NCBI GenBank assembly: GCA_029251165.1
Contig: JAQXDW010000035.1
Location: 98,805-162,804, forward strand
Origin: Myxococcota bacterium
GTDB taxonomy: Bacteria; Myxococcota_A; UBA796
Reading direction: 5' to 3'
Length of the DNA stretch: 64,000 bases
In this document: positions 10,017-19,164 of the stretch, piece after piece
Layout: every line of letters begins with the position of its first letter
How positions within the stretch are numbered: the stretch's first letter is position 1
Position numbers and translations under genes: made by a program
The notes under the pieces: model-generated
Seen by the model: only the letters and a program-made list of their open reading frames with translations
Database searches by the model: none
What the model was told of the DNA's origin: nothing

Positions 10017-11219
10017 TCAGGCCTCACTCCGGGGAGTGTTCCACGTGGAACATTCATCGTGCAGCCGCCGCAGTCCGAGCAGGAGACGCTTTCCAGCAGC
10101 GGTGGGAAGCCCTCGCTCCTCGACAGTGCTCAGGCCGCGCGCGTTGCTCTCCAGCACCTCCTCGCGTCGCCGTCGGAAGTGCGGGGTCTGGCTCCGCGGA
10201 TGCTTCATCGCAGCCAGTCGGGCGTGCATGGCGGCGACTGGGACGAAGGCGTGTACTGCCAGGAGCACACCGGACAGCGGTCGGAGGTCCGGACGAACCG
10301 GAGAGGCTGTCCACTCGCTGCGCCCGTTCTTGAGCACTGGATCCAGCCAGAGGAGGGTGTTCAGGCGTCCGTGCTGAGTTTCGTGGATGATCGCCTCGGC
10401 GAGGGTCAGTGGATCGGGGTGCAGGGTCATCCAGGCGACCCCGGGGGCCTCCAGGTAGGACGCCGACAGGTGCATCTCGGCCTCGAAGCCCACCGGAACC
10501 ACGCGCTCCAGGCTCAGCGGAAGCTCCCGCCACCACTCCGGCAGCGCGACCGCGATCAGCTCCAGCGCATCCTTCAGCGCCGCCACCCACGCGGTGACAT
10601 CCTTGCCGCCCAGGCTCGATGCGTTGCCGGACTTGTCGGGGTGCTCCTCCAGCATCGACAGGGGGTTGGTGTCTCGGGTGGAGAGGTGCAGCCGGGGGAG
10701 GTCGGGATGCAGCGGATGGTAGGGGCAGGACGCTCCTGGCGGAGGCACCGAGAGCCGGGTGCCATCGGACAGCGCCAGCGACAGCCCGCTCGGGTCTGCG
10801 ACGACCACCGACAGCGGGTCATCGAGCGCGAAGCCCAGCCGCGGCGCGGACAGCCCGGGCGCCGGGTGGTCCCAGAGGATGGCCTCGGTCAGTGCGTGTG
10901 CCGGCAGCGCAGCGAGGAGGTCGGGACCGACCGCCGCGAGCAGGGCCGCTGGATCGATCAGGGGGTGCTCCAGCGACAGCAAGCGCGGCAGCACATCTGG
11001 CGCTCCGATGGCCGAGAGGGTGGCGCCAGGATGACGCCGGGCGGTGTCTGTGAGCACCGAGCGCAGCCGGGTCAGCGAGCCCTTCAGCGTCGGGGGCAGG
11101 CCGCTGAGAGGCCAGGTCAGCAGCCGACGCAGCGCCAGGAGGCGGACCTTCCGGACCAGCCGGGGCCAGGGGCTCTCAGGCGTCGGGAGTGTCAAGAAGG
11201 CGGGAGGAAGGACGAGCAT
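10017..11219 (-). CDS. aKG-HExxH-type peptide beta-hydroxylase family protein
   Basis: About 400 residues from the ATG at 11219; an in-frame ATG at 11240 is an alternative, and neither has a strong ribosome site. The motif H279-E-T-Q-H283 lies in LAEAIIHETQHGRLN and is followed by RPDLRPLSGVL and an Ala/Phe helix. This is the pattern of the 'HEXXH motif' family found with radical-SAM RiPP enzymes such as FxsB. Members are now known as Fe(II)/2-oxoglutarate-dependent peptide beta-hydroxylases, not proteases. It is divergent from the radical-SAM gene at 11278 with only 58 bp between, so the two probably share a promoter region and a pathway. Its target peptide is not evident. The last codons contain a perfect parS palindrome. 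Confidence 0.75.
   Translation of the reverse strand: MLVLPPAFLTLPTPESPWPRLVRKVRLLALRRLLTWPLSGLPPTLKGSLTRLRSVLTDTARRHPGATLSAIGAPDVLPRLLSLEHPLIDPAALLAAVGPDLLAALPAHALTEAILWDHPAPGLSAPRLGFALDDPLSVVVADPSGLSLALSDGTRLSVPPPGASCPYHPLHPDLPRLHLSTRDTNPLSMLEEHPDKSGNASSLGGKDVTAWVAALKDALELIAVALPEWWRELPLSLERVVPVGFEAEMHLSASYLEAPGVAWMTLHPDPLTLAEAIIHETQHGRLNTLLWLDPVLKNGRSEWTASPVRPDLRPLSGVLLAVHAFVPVAAMHARLAAMKHPRSQTPHFRRRREEVLESNARGLSTVEERGLPTAAGKRLLLGLRRLHDECSTWNTPRSEA
10037..10052. promoter_or_regulatory. parS: parS centromere site (ParB binding)
   Basis: The 16-mer TGTTCCACGTGGAACA is a perfect palindrome and an exact match to the parS consensus (TGTTNCACGTGNAACA). It lies inside the 3' end of the beta-hydroxylase gene, where it encodes part of the last residues. 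Chromosomal parS sites normally cluster near the replication origin. Confidence 0.9.
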
Positions 11220-11277
11220 TGCGGGTTTATAGCAGCCCATCCGTCCGTGGTGCCCGGTACGACAGCCCCAGGGTGCT

Positions 11278-12600
11278 GTGATACCTGTGGATATGGAGCA
11301 CGCCGAGGACAACCACCGCACCAAGGGGCTGACCCGGCTGACCATGGCCTGCAACGAGCGGTGCCCGTTCTGCAATGTTCCGGCGGAGAACTACCCGCGC
11401 CCCACCCCGCCAGAGTCGGAGCTCACCGAGCAGCTCCAGGACTTCTTCGACAGCGCCGCCCAGACCTTGACCATCTCCGGCGGAGAGCCCACCCTGCTTC
11501 GGCGCCGGCTGCTGTCGCTGGTTCGCAGAGCGGTCGACGGCGGCATCCCATCTGTCGAGCTTCAGACCAACGCGGTGCTCATTGATGTGGCTTATGCGGA
11601 GGCCCTCGCGGAGGCTGGACTGACCAGCGCGTTCGTCTCCCTGCTCTCGGACAAGGCTGCGCTGCACGATCACCTCGCCGGGCTCTCGGGTGCCTTTCCC
11701 CGGTGCCTCGCCGGCATCGATGCCCTGGTCGCGGCGGGGATCTCGGTGACCCTCAACCCGGTCATCGCCTCTGCGACTCAGGAGCGGGTGGTGGACTACG
11801 TCCGCTTTGTTGCCCGTCGCCTTCCAGCGGTGCGCTCGATCTCCCTCTCTGCGGTTCAGCCGCACGGTCGTGCTGCCAACAACCTCGATCTCCTCCCGGA
11901 CTACGGCGTGCTCGCCCGACAGCTTCCTGCGGCCCGTGAGGTGGCGCAGGAGGCTGGCATCACTGTCCTTAATCCTTACTGCGGGCTGCCGCTGTGCGTG
12001 GGCTGGAGCGATGACCTGGAGCGCTGTGTCGAGGCCGCAGAGGCCCGAGACGGTGGCTGGCGGGCACAGCCGGGCATCGACAACCAGGGCAACAAGTCCC
12101 ACGGCGCAGTCTGCGCGCCCTGCGTGCTGCGTCCATGGTGCGGCGGTGCCTGGCATGCCTACTGGCAGCACCGAGACGGCGCTGGCATCGCAGCACCGGC
12201 CGCGCGTGTTCCGCCGTGGCGTGCGGGAGCATCCGCGTCGCCGTGGCAGTCGGTCGTCTCTGCTCCAGGCGGGCTGACCGATGCCCACCGCAGCACGATC
12301 CAGTCTGCCAAGACCCCGACGGTCTGGCTGTGGACCGATCGGCTGACCCGGGCAGATGTGGTGCCGCTGCTGTCCTCTCGCTGCACCGCTGTCGGACTGG
12401 AGGTGACGGCGGACGGTCTGGCGTCAGGGGCTCGACCGGACTGGCTGCGGCCCCTGCGGGCGCTGCTGAGGGGCGGGTGTGTGGCTCACCTTGCCGTGCG
12501 GAGACCGCTCCGGAGCGCGGATCGGCTGGCCCTGGCAGCCCTTGCCGAACGGCTCGGCGTGGCCGGGGTCGATGTGCTGCCAGCGCGGAGAGGAGCCTGA
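11278..12600 (+). CDS. Radical SAM protein with SPASM-like C-terminus
   Basis: 440 residues from GTG 11278; GTG 11287 or ATG 11293 are equally possible starts. The [4Fe-4S]/SAM motif is C25-x3-C29-x2-C32 (ACNERCPFC), followed by SGGEPTL. Further cysteines (CGLPLC, then CAPC-x5-C) resemble the auxiliary-cluster region of SPASM/twitch enzymes, and the last 120 residues are a poorly conserved extension. It is the first gene of a four-gene run of radical-SAM-fold proteins and is divergent from the peptide beta-hydroxylase. Peptide modification is the likely role by context; the reaction is not known. The stop is followed after one base by the next ATG. Confidence 0.85.
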   Translation: MIPVDMEHAEDNHRTKGLTRLTMACNERCPFCNVPAENYPRPTPPESELTEQLQDFFDSAAQTLTISGGEPTLLRRRLLSLVRRAVDGGIPSVELQTNAVLIDVAYAEALAEAGLTSAFVSLLSDKAALHDHLAGLSGAFPRCLAGIDALVAAGISVTLNPVIASATQERVVDYVRFVARRLPAVRSISLSAVQPHGRAANNLDLLPDYGVLARQLPAAREVAQEAGITVLNPYCGLPLCVGWSDDLERCVEAAEARDGGWRAQPGIDNQGNKSHGAVCAPCVLRPWCGGAWHAYWQHRDGAGIAAPAARVPPWRAGASASPWQSVVSAPGGLTDAHRSTIQSAKTPTVWLWTDRLTRADVVPLLSSRCTAVGLEVTADGLASGARPDWLRPLRALLRGGCVAHLAVRRPLRSADRLALAALAERLGVAGVDVLPARRGA

Positions 12601-12601
12601 G

Positions 12602-14056
12602 ATGCGCCGACGACTTCCGGAGCCGGTGTGGATCGACATCGGCGGAGCAACCCGAGCATCAGAGCGCCTCGACGAGGTGGCTGCACCCCTCCGAGCTGGG
12701 GCGGACGTTCTCGCCGACATCGCTGACGCCGGTCCCCACTGGATGCTCACGGGAGGAGAGCCGACCCTCCGTTCCGATCTTCCCGCGCTGCTGACGGGCG
12801 GGGGACTTCGCACCGACGGACTTCTGCTCGGTCGTCCTGGTGTTCTCGCGGGGCTAAAGCGCGCTGGCCTCCAGCGGGTCCGCGTCCGAATCCACAGCAG
12901 CCGCCCCGATGCCCACGACTGGCTCTCCGGTGCGCAGGGCTCGCTGCGGCATGCCCTGCGGGGGCTTCAGGCCTGTGCGCGCGCTGGAGTCCCGACAGAG
13001 GCTGAGATCACCATCACCCGGCCGACCATCGGGCACCTCGACGAGACGGTCGCCCTGGCGTGTCGCCTCGGGGTGCGCGGCGTGGTGCTGCGGAGGCTCA
13101 CTGCGCAGGGGGCTGCTGCTGCGGACTTCATCGCCCTCTCTCCCCGGCTTGGGCTGCTGCAGGGGCCTCTTGCGGGTGCGATGGCCGCTGCGGATGCGGC
13201 AGGTGTACCGTCCTGGACGGAAGGAATTCCGACCTGCATGGCCCCGCCGGCTCGGCCTCAGGCGAAGCCGATGGTTCGCGATCCGGGCTGTGCGAGCTGT
13301 CCTCCAGGCTGCCCCGGCTACCCCGCAGACTATGCCGCGCGGTTTGGACGCGCCGAGCTGTTGCGGGTGGCGGGAGCGCCGTCCCAGGAGCAGATCCGGG
13401 TGGTGATCGCGCCAGATGAGGAGACCAGAGATGTCCGCCGCCGACTGGTCGCTGCGGCGATGTGTCGTCCGCAGACCCTGCGGGTGATCGGGGTGGCGTC
13501 ACACCCGGCCTGCGCCGATCTTCTTCGAGAGCTGCTCCGGCTCTCGGTTCCCCGGGTCGAGGTGTGTGGTGTGCTGGATGGGCTGGCGTCTCTCTCAGGT
13601 GCAGACCAGCTCCGCCTCCGTGGTCTTGCCCGCATCGATGCGGCCCTGCTTGCGCCCACTGCCGCTGCCCACGACGCCGTGGTTGGTCGTCCTGGAGCCT
13701 TCGCTGCGGTGAAGCAGATCCGTGGTGTTCAGTGTTACGGAATCGCCCGCTCCGGGAAGGACGCGCGCGCATTTCTCGCCTCGGGCATCACTGACCTGCG
13801 CCTCGCGGCGCCTGGCGGTCTCCTCTCCGAGCTGCCGAGCGCTAGCGCCCTGCTGCCCCCCTGCCTTGGCGGAATCGGCTCCAGTCCACCCCCTGTGGAA
13901 GCCTTCCACGGCTCCACTCCTGCCGGTCGTCAGGGGAGTCCTGAAGACCGCCTCGGCGCCGCGCTCCCCTGCCCTCACGCCGAAGCCTGCTCTGCCTCTG
14001 AGCGCTGTCCGGGACTCGCGGTCGGCTGGAGCAGCGCGGGGGTTGCTCCGCTGTGA
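12602..14056 (+). CDS. Degenerate radical-SAM-fold protein without the Cys motif
   Basis: 484 residues; the ATG comes one base after the previous stop, so translation is probably coupled. The fold is recognisable: MLTGGEPTLRSDLPALL corresponds to the GGEP motif, then RVRVRIHSSRPDAHDWLSG matches the strand and 'H' region of the neighbours, and a late CASCPPGCPGY stretch remains of the C-terminal cysteines. The N-terminal CxxxCxxC loop is absent: the first 50 residues have no cysteine. It should therefore not bind the SAM-cleaving cluster and may act as a scaffold, a substrate-binding partner or a subunit for its neighbours. The C-terminal 200 residues are unassigned. Confidence 0.75.
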   Translation: MRRRLPEPVWIDIGGATRASERLDEVAAPLRAGADVLADIADAGPHWMLTGGEPTLRSDLPALLTGGGLRTDGLLLGRPGVLAGLKRAGLQRVRVRIHSSRPDAHDWLSGAQGSLRHALRGLQACARAGVPTEAEITITRPTIGHLDETVALACRLGVRGVVLRRLTAQGAAAADFIALSPRLGLLQGPLAGAMAAADAAGVPSWTEGIPTCMAPPARPQAKPMVRDPGCASCPPGCPGYPADYAARFGRAELLRVAGAPSQEQIRVVIAPDEETRDVRRRLVAAAMCRPQTLRVIGVASHPACADLLRELLRLSVPRVEVCGVLDGLASLSGADQLRLRGLARIDAALLAPTAAAHDAVVGRPGAFAAVKQIRGVQCYGIARSGKDARAFLASGITDLRLAAPGGLLSELPSASALLPPCLGGIGSSPPPVEAFHGSTPAGRQGSPEDRLGAALPCPHAEACSASERCPGLAVGWSSAGVAPL

Positions 14057-14114
14057 TGCTGATGGCGCTCCAGATCGGCAGCGATCAGCTGCGGACTGCG
14101 GTAGGATCCGCACA

Positions 14115-15947
14115 ATGAGCCTTCGCGAGACGATGCTGGAGCGCGAGCAGATCGCCAACCGGCGAAAGCACTGGGTGCGTGCGGTCACCGCCTGCAACAG
14201 CCGCTGTGTGTTCTGTCTCGACATGGACACGCCGCGCAACGTCTTTCTCCCCGTCGATGAGGTCAAGGCTGAGCTGCGGCGCGGCCGAGCGGAACTGGAC
14301 GCCGACAAGGTGATCATCTCGGGCGGTGAGGCGTCCCTGCACCCCGACTTTCCCGCGCTCATCCGCTATGGCCGCAGCATCGGCTACGACCGGGTCCAGA
14401 CCGTGACCAACGGCTGGAATTTCGCCGAGCGGAGCTTCTATCGGTCATGCATGGCGGCTGGACTGGGGGAGATCACCTTCAGCCTCCATGGACACACTGC
14501 CAAGCTGCACGACCGCCTCACCCGCCACCACGGCTCGTTTGCACGTCTGATGAAGGGCATGATCCGTGCGATCCGAGATCCCCGTGGTCCGATCGTCAAC
14601 GTTGATGTGGTGATCAACAAGCAGAACGTTGGGGTGCTCGACCGCATCATCGAGCTGTGTATCTCGGTGGGAGTGACTGAATTCGACCTGCTCCATGTCA
14701 TCCCACAATCTGAAGCATTCCGAAATCGTGAGGCGCTGTTTTACGATGTTCGGGAGCACATGGATGTCCTGCACCGGGTCTTTCGGCTCAACCGCCATCC
14801 CCGGCTGGTGATCTGGACCAACCGGTTTCCGATCTCTTACCTGGAGGGGCTCGAGGATCTCATCCAGGATCCCCACAAGATGCTCGACGAGGTCAACGGC
14901 CGCCGCTTCCAGGTGCGCCGCTACCTCGACACCGGCGAGCCCCTGGACTGCCGCCAGCCTGATCGGTGCGTGCACTGCTTCATCGAGCCGTTCTGCACCA
15001 CCATGGACCGCACCATTGCTACCCAGCACGCTGGAGGCTTTGAGGTGTGGCAGGGCCGCAGCACGGCAGGGGCAGATCCGGGCGAGCTTCCATTTGGCTG
15101 CACCCGCTGGGGGCAGACTGCGGCGACCTGGGATGACGTTCAGTGGCCCTCCAGCGGTGGCCTGGAGCTGACGGGCATGGCGCCAGAGCCGCTCCCACAG
15201 GCCCTCCCTGTTCCTGTCCGCATGATCGCGGACCACCCCGACCAGCTCACCGCGTGGCTCTGCGAGCCGCTGCCAGCGCTCGTCGAGGTCGAGGTGGTGC
15301 TCAGTCAGCAGACCGCGCCCTGGCTGCTGGCAAACCGACCGGTGCTCTCTCCCCTGCTCGAGCGACTGCGAATCCACCAGCCTTCTCACACGAAGATGGC
15401 CCAGGCTGCCACACAAGATGTCCGCGATCCAGGGGCCTTCTTCACACGGCTGGGGCTTCCGGTTCGGGTCAGCGGCCTGCCGGCATGCCTTGCTCCGGGT
15501 GCGGCAGTGGTGCCTCCGATCGCACGCCTCAGTCCATCCCTGTTTGACTCGAGCTCCGGGAGGCTGGACCCCATGGCTCTCTCTGAGCACCACATTGAGC
15601 AGGAGTATCGTGCGAAATCAGAGCGCTGCCGAGACTGTGTCGTGACGAATGCCTGTGACGGAATTCACGTCAACATGATTCGGGACCAGGGGCTCTCCCT
15701 CGCCCGTCCGCTCTCCCAATTCCCCGGTGAGCACCCCCCGTCCGGGATCCGAATTGCGCTGGGAGCGACGGCTCAGCCTCCAGCGGACAGCCTCCCTGGA
15801 TTCGCACCCCCTGAGGCTCCACCCCGCGATCCGCTCTCCATCATCGCCGAGAAGATGGATGCTCGCCGCGAGGCGCGTCGGACGGCTCGGAAGGCGATGC
15901 TCGCGGAAGCAAAGCGCGAGGCCGAGACGTCGGCAGGAGAGGGCTGA
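14115..15947 (+). CDS. Radical SAM protein with long C-terminal extension
   Basis: 610 residues from an ATG preceded by AGGA. The cluster motif is C27-x3-C31-x2-C34 (ACNSRCVFC), then ISGGEASLHPDFP and FSLHGHTAKLHDRLTRH. The C-terminal half carries two further cysteine groups (CVHCFIEPFC, CRDCVVTNAC) that could bind auxiliary clusters. The N-terminal 250 residues are strikingly like the radical-SAM enzyme encoded at 35941-36993 in the HXS-type operon (VFCLD, TISMHGHTASLEDRLTRV), linking the two islands. The gene overlaps the next by one base (TGATG). The substrate is not known. Confidence 0.85.
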   Translation: MSLRETMLEREQIANRRKHWVRAVTACNSRCVFCLDMDTPRNVFLPVDEVKAELRRGRAELDADKVIISGGEASLHPDFPALIRYGRSIGYDRVQTVTNGWNFAERSFYRSCMAAGLGEITFSLHGHTAKLHDRLTRHHGSFARLMKGMIRAIRDPRGPIVNVDVVINKQNVGVLDRIIELCISVGVTEFDLLHVIPQSEAFRNREALFYDVREHMDVLHRVFRLNRHPRLVIWTNRFPISYLEGLEDLIQDPHKMLDEVNGRRFQVRRYLDTGEPLDCRQPDRCVHCFIEPFCTTMDRTIATQHAGGFEVWQGRSTAGADPGELPFGCTRWGQTAATWDDVQWPSSGGLELTGMAPEPLPQALPVPVRMIADHPDQLTAWLCEPLPALVEVEVVLSQQTAPWLLANRPVLSPLLERLRIHQPSHTKMAQAATQDVRDPGAFFTRLGLPVRVSGLPACLAPGAAVVPPIARLSPSLFDSSSGRLDPMALSEHHIEQEYRAKSERCRDCVVTNACDGIHVNMIRDQGLSLARPLSQFPGEHPPSGIRIALGATAQPPADSLPGFAPPEAPPRDPLSIIAEKMDARREARRTARKAMLAEAKREAETSAGEG

Positions 15948-17005
15948 TGGCGAACCTCGGCTACCTACAGCTCACTCGTAATTGCCTCCAGCGGTGCCGC
16001 TTCTGTAGCAATCCACCCACCGGAGTCGAGCTGGACGAGCCACAGATGCGGCGGCTGATCGATGAGCTTGTTGAGCTGGGCTACGACGGGGTCATCCTCA
16101 CGGGCGGTGAACCCAGCTACTCTCCGCTGCTGTTCCCTGCGCTGAAGTACGCCACTGAGAAGGGGCTGTACAACAGGATGATTACCAATGGGCAGCGCCT
16201 TGCAGAGCCCGGTTTTTTTCAGAAGTGTGTCGACGCCGGGCTGTCCCACATTCACGTCTCGCTGCACTCCTGTCGCCCAGAAGTTCATGACTACATCACC
16301 CGATACCCTGGGGCCTATGATGTGCTCATTCGCTGCCTGGAGCTGGTGCCTCAGATGGGGATTACCTGTGACATTAACACCGTAATCAATACCTATAACG
16401 CAGATCATCTCCATGAGACGGTTCAGCAGATCTGTGAACGCTTCCCGTTCATCCGGCACTTCGTGTGGAACAACATGGACCCGGATGGAAATCGAGCGGA
16501 GGAAAACCCCGACTGCATTGCATTTCACCACGAGTTTCAGGTCAGCCTGGAGCTTGCGATGGACTACCTGTCTCGCACCGGGCGGACTTTTCGTGCGGAG
16601 CGGGTCCCGCTGTGCTTCATGCGGCGCTACGCCCACTGCTCTACAGAGACCCGCAAGATCGTCAAGGAAGAGGAGCGCTGCATTCAGTTCCTCGACAACA
16701 AGGGCTTCGTCCATCAGCTTGAATTTCTCCACGGCAAGGGTGCTGCCTGCGGTGAGTGCCGCTGGGATGGCATCTGTGCGGGCATGTTCTCGATGGCAAA
16801 GACCTTCGATGAGCGAGAGCTGTCGCCCATTTTTGAGGATCCTCTCCCGGTAATTCAGGCGGTCCTTGGTACCGAACCGTCCCCGGCCCTTCTGGAGCGG
16901 ATCTCGGCGCGCCAGGGACGACGGAGCACCACGGAGCAGCCGGATGAGCAGACCCGCGATGCGTACCAGGTGCGGCCGCTGTTCCGATCAGCCGTGAGAC
17001 AGTAG
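15947..17005 (+). CDS. Radical SAM protein
   Basis: 352 residues, with the start overlapping the previous stop. The motif is C13-x3-C17-x2-C20 (RNCLQRCRFC), followed by LTGGEPSYSPLLF and HVSLHSCRPEVHDY. The C-terminus has a cysteine set, VPLC then CGECRWDGICAGMF, of the kind seen in small SPASM/twitch peptide-modifying enzymes; the 35941 and 37003 products share it (PxC, then CxxCxxxxxCxG). It is the last gene of the first radical-SAM island. Its 3' end overlaps the convergent PP2C gene by 18 bp. Confidence 0.85.
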   Translation: MANLGYLQLTRNCLQRCRFCSNPPTGVELDEPQMRRLIDELVELGYDGVILTGGEPSYSPLLFPALKYATEKGLYNRMITNGQRLAEPGFFQKCVDAGLSHIHVSLHSCRPEVHDYITRYPGAYDVLIRCLELVPQMGITCDINTVINTYNADHLHETVQQICERFPFIRHFVWNNMDPDGNRAEENPDCIAFHHEFQVSLELAMDYLSRTGRTFRAERVPLCFMRRYAHCSTETRKIVKEEERCIQFLDNKGFVHQLEFLHGKGAACGECRWDGICAGMFSMAKTFDERELSPIFEDPLPVIQAVLGTEPSPALLERISARQGRRSTTEQPDEQTRDAYQVRPLFRSAVRQ

Positions 17006-17689
17006 GGCCACGGCAATGTTGTCCTCGCCGCCGCCCTGCAGGGCAGCAGCGACGAGCGCTCGGGCAGCCTCGGCGGCGGAGCCCTGAGCGGTGATCTGGC
17101 CGATCTGCTGCGGAGTGAGCGTGGGGATCCCGTAGCGGCACTCAGGAACACCATCGGAGACCATGATAACGCGATCCCCTTTCTGTAACGTTCCCTCTCC
17201 AGTGGTTACTCGTAGCCACCCCCGGTCCCCAAGGTAGCGTTCGTTGAGTCGGTTGAGGACCACGGTCTGTGCAGAACGGAGCCGGTAGAGGCGACAGTCT
17301 CCGATGGAGGCCCAGAAGAGCCGATCTCCTTGAGCCACCACCATCAGCAGCGCACATGCAGAGGAGCCGGGCTGTAGCTGCTGATTGAGCTCCGAGAGGC
17401 GGGCCTTCATCCAGCCAATGGGATCACGACCAGGGGGCCCGGTCTGCGCAGCGGAGAGCAGCACATCGACCGCGACCTCTGCCGAGCGGCGTCCGAAGTG
17501 GGCATCCGCGACCACCGCGACTGTGCCTGAGGGAGTGGTGGTGACACCACAGGAGTCCTCATTGGGGTCCTGCTTTGGTGCCGGACTCTCGAAGCCCCTG
17601 CACAGCGAAATCGCCCAGCCACCGTGCTCGGCGCGCTGGACGATGCCGTACGCTGTGCAGTCACGTCCATGAAGGACGGCTGCGCTCAC
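16988..17689 (-). CDS. PP2C-type serine/threonine phosphatase
   Basis: 233 residues from a GTG that overlaps the upstream stop (GTGA). The PP2C metal-binding and active-site motifs are in order: DPNEDSCG, VVADAHFG, ASIGDCRLY, VSDGV and GGGEDNIAVAL. It is a single-domain cytoplasmic Mn/Mg phosphatase, likely reversing Hanks-type kinase phosphorylation. Translational coupling to the secreted protein gene upstream (17686-18693) is odd, since the two products work in different compartments. No kinase is seen nearby. Confidence 0.85.
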   Translation of the reverse strand: MSAAVLHGRDCTAYGIVQRAEHGGWAISLCRGFESPAPKQDPNEDSCGVTTTPSGTVAVVADAHFGRRSAEVAVDVLLSAAQTGPPGRDPIGWMKARLSELNQQLQPGSSACALLMVVAQGDRLFWASIGDCRLYRLRSAQTVVLNRLNERYLGDRGWLRVTTGEGTLQKGDRVIMVSDGVPECRYGIPTLTPQQIGQITAQGSAAEAARALVAAALQGGGEDNIAVALLSHG

Positions 17690-18693
17690 CGACGACGCCG
17701 GAAGACCACCAGGAGCGGGAGGAGCGCGGCGAGCAGACCAGCAGGAGCCGCGACGACGCTGCAGCTTCCGCCGAGCTTGACCTCGCCGTCGGAGTTCAGC
17801 TCGTTCTCCGCACCGCCGGTGTCGCTGCCGCCGCCGCCGTTGTTGTTGTCGCCACCGCCGCCGTTGTTGTCACCGCCGCCGCCGTTGTCGCTGCTGTAGT
17901 CGTCATCGCAGAGGTCTCCGATGCCGTCACCGTCTTCGTCGGCTTGGTCTGAGTTCTCGACGAACTCGCAGTTGTCGTCGTCATCGATGACGCCGTCTTC
18001 GTCATCATCGATCGCCAGGACCTCAGCAGCACCGAACGCCAGGTTGGAGTTGCTCCAGCCGCCCTCATAGCCACAGTCGTAGCTGTAGAAGCCGAGCGCA
18101 CCGCCCTCAAATGAGTCATCCTCTGCGGAGAATGAGACATCCGGAGAGCCATCGCTGTCGTCGTCTTCCCAGTAGGACACGGTGATTGTGCCGTCGTTGT
18201 ATTCGATGGCGATTGTGTTGAGGGAGTCGAGTCTGTAGTCCTCGCGCTCGCTCTCTAGGACCGTCGCGTCACCGTCCTCGACCTTCACCAGCGCCATGAA
18301 GGAGTCAGAGCCGACGCTGACGGGGGTCGAGTCCTGGCTCATCAAGAACATGTAGTAGTTCTCGTCGTCCTGGAAGTGGAAGACGAGGCCGAGGGCATCG
18401 TCGTCTTCACTGTAGAACACCGTCTTGAACATCGCGTCGTTCCAGCTCGCGTCTTCATAGACCAGCCAGTTGTCAGCAGCGTCGCCGCTGCCGAAGCTTC
18501 CGCCGTTGTCGTCCGAGAGAGAGTAGACCAGGGGAATCTCACCATCCTGATAACCGTACCACTCGTCTCCACTGTACCCAGATACCCAGGCCTGGTATCC
18601 GTCTACGGCCTCTTCATCGGGGTAGTCATCGTAGTACCAGCCTTCGATATAGTCTTGGGCAGAGGCGCTGAGGATGATCATTAGAGCAGTCAT
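17686..18693 (-). CDS. Secreted protein with TSP3-like Ca repeats and sorting tail
   Basis: 335 residues: signal peptide (MTALMIILSASAQ), then a 200-residue jelly-roll-like region suggestive of LamG/DUF1080 folds, two Asp-rich thrombospondin type 3-like units (DDDEDGVIDDDDNC, DEDGDGIGDLCDD), a Gly/Asn-rich linker, and a C-terminal Cys, hydrophobic stretch and RRRR resembling MYXO-CTERM. It should be exported and surface-bound with calcium. It shares a 66-bp divergent promoter region with the 18760 gene. Confidence 0.7.
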   Translation of the reverse strand: MTALMIILSASAQDYIEGWYYDDYPDEEAVDGYQAWVSGYSGDEWYGYQDGEIPLVYSLSDDNGGSFGSGDAADNWLVYEDASWNDAMFKTVFYSEDDDALGLVFHFQDDENYYMFLMSQDSTPVSVGSDSFMALVKVEDGDATVLESEREDYRLDSLNTIAIEYNDGTITVSYWEDDDSDGSPDVSFSAEDDSFEGGALGFYSYDCGYEGGWSNSNLAFGAAEVLAIDDDEDGVIDDDDNCEFVENSDQADEDGDGIGDLCDDDYSSDNGGGGDNNGGGGDNNNGGGGSDTGGAENELNSDGEVKLGGSCSVVAAPAGLLAALLPLLVVFRRRR

Positions 18694-18759
18694 TGTAGAG
18701 TCTCCATCTCTCTCAGTGAGTTGAGTGCAGGATATCCTACAGGTTCAGGAGTATTTGTC

Positions 18760-19164
18760 ATGTCTGTGCTAGCACTGCTGATCGGGACTGCCTGGGCAGA
18801 AGCCGCTGTCACTGTCTCGGAGCTCACTGTAGATGGTCTCCGAGTCCTGCATCTGAACTGTAGCTTAGAGAAAACAGGTCTGCTGGCTGCTGCTACAGTC
18901 GTCAGTGCGCTGGCTCAACAGGACCACGCATTCGACGCATGTTTCCCAGAAGGAAGTGCCTTTTCCGTTCAGTGGTCCTGGGGGGCGGTCTCGAATGCAT
19001 TTGTGCTGGAGTCTGGCCACTCAGAGGCCAATGGCTGTATTCAGGCGGCGCTGGCGCAGACCACTTCCAGTCTCAGCGGACAGTGTTCTGCGATTATCCT
19101 GGTGGGCGACGAGGAGGTTGCTGCGGCTGCCGCGGTGAGTCTCCTCTCCGCGACAGCGCCATGA
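18760..19164 (+). CDS. Small secreted protein, unknown function
   Basis: 134 residues from an ATG with AGGAG eight bases upstream. It starts with a signal peptide (MSVLALLIGTAWAEA). The rest is a small alpha/beta-looking domain with four cysteines. No family was recognised. Its stop overlaps the ATG of the hydrolase gene (ATGA), so the two are cotranslated. Confidence 0.65.
   Translation: MSVLALLIGTAWAEAAVTVSELTVDGLRVLHLNCSLEKTGLLAAATVVSALAQQDHAFDACFPEGSAFSVQWSWGAVSNAFVLESGHSEANGCIQAALAQTTSSLSGQCSAIILVGDEEVAAAAAVSLLSATAP

Noticed and set aside
9881..10333. Plus-strand frame continuing after an amber codon
   Set aside because: Its second half is antisense to the beta-hydroxylase gene, and there is no sign of pyrrolysine or readthrough signals.
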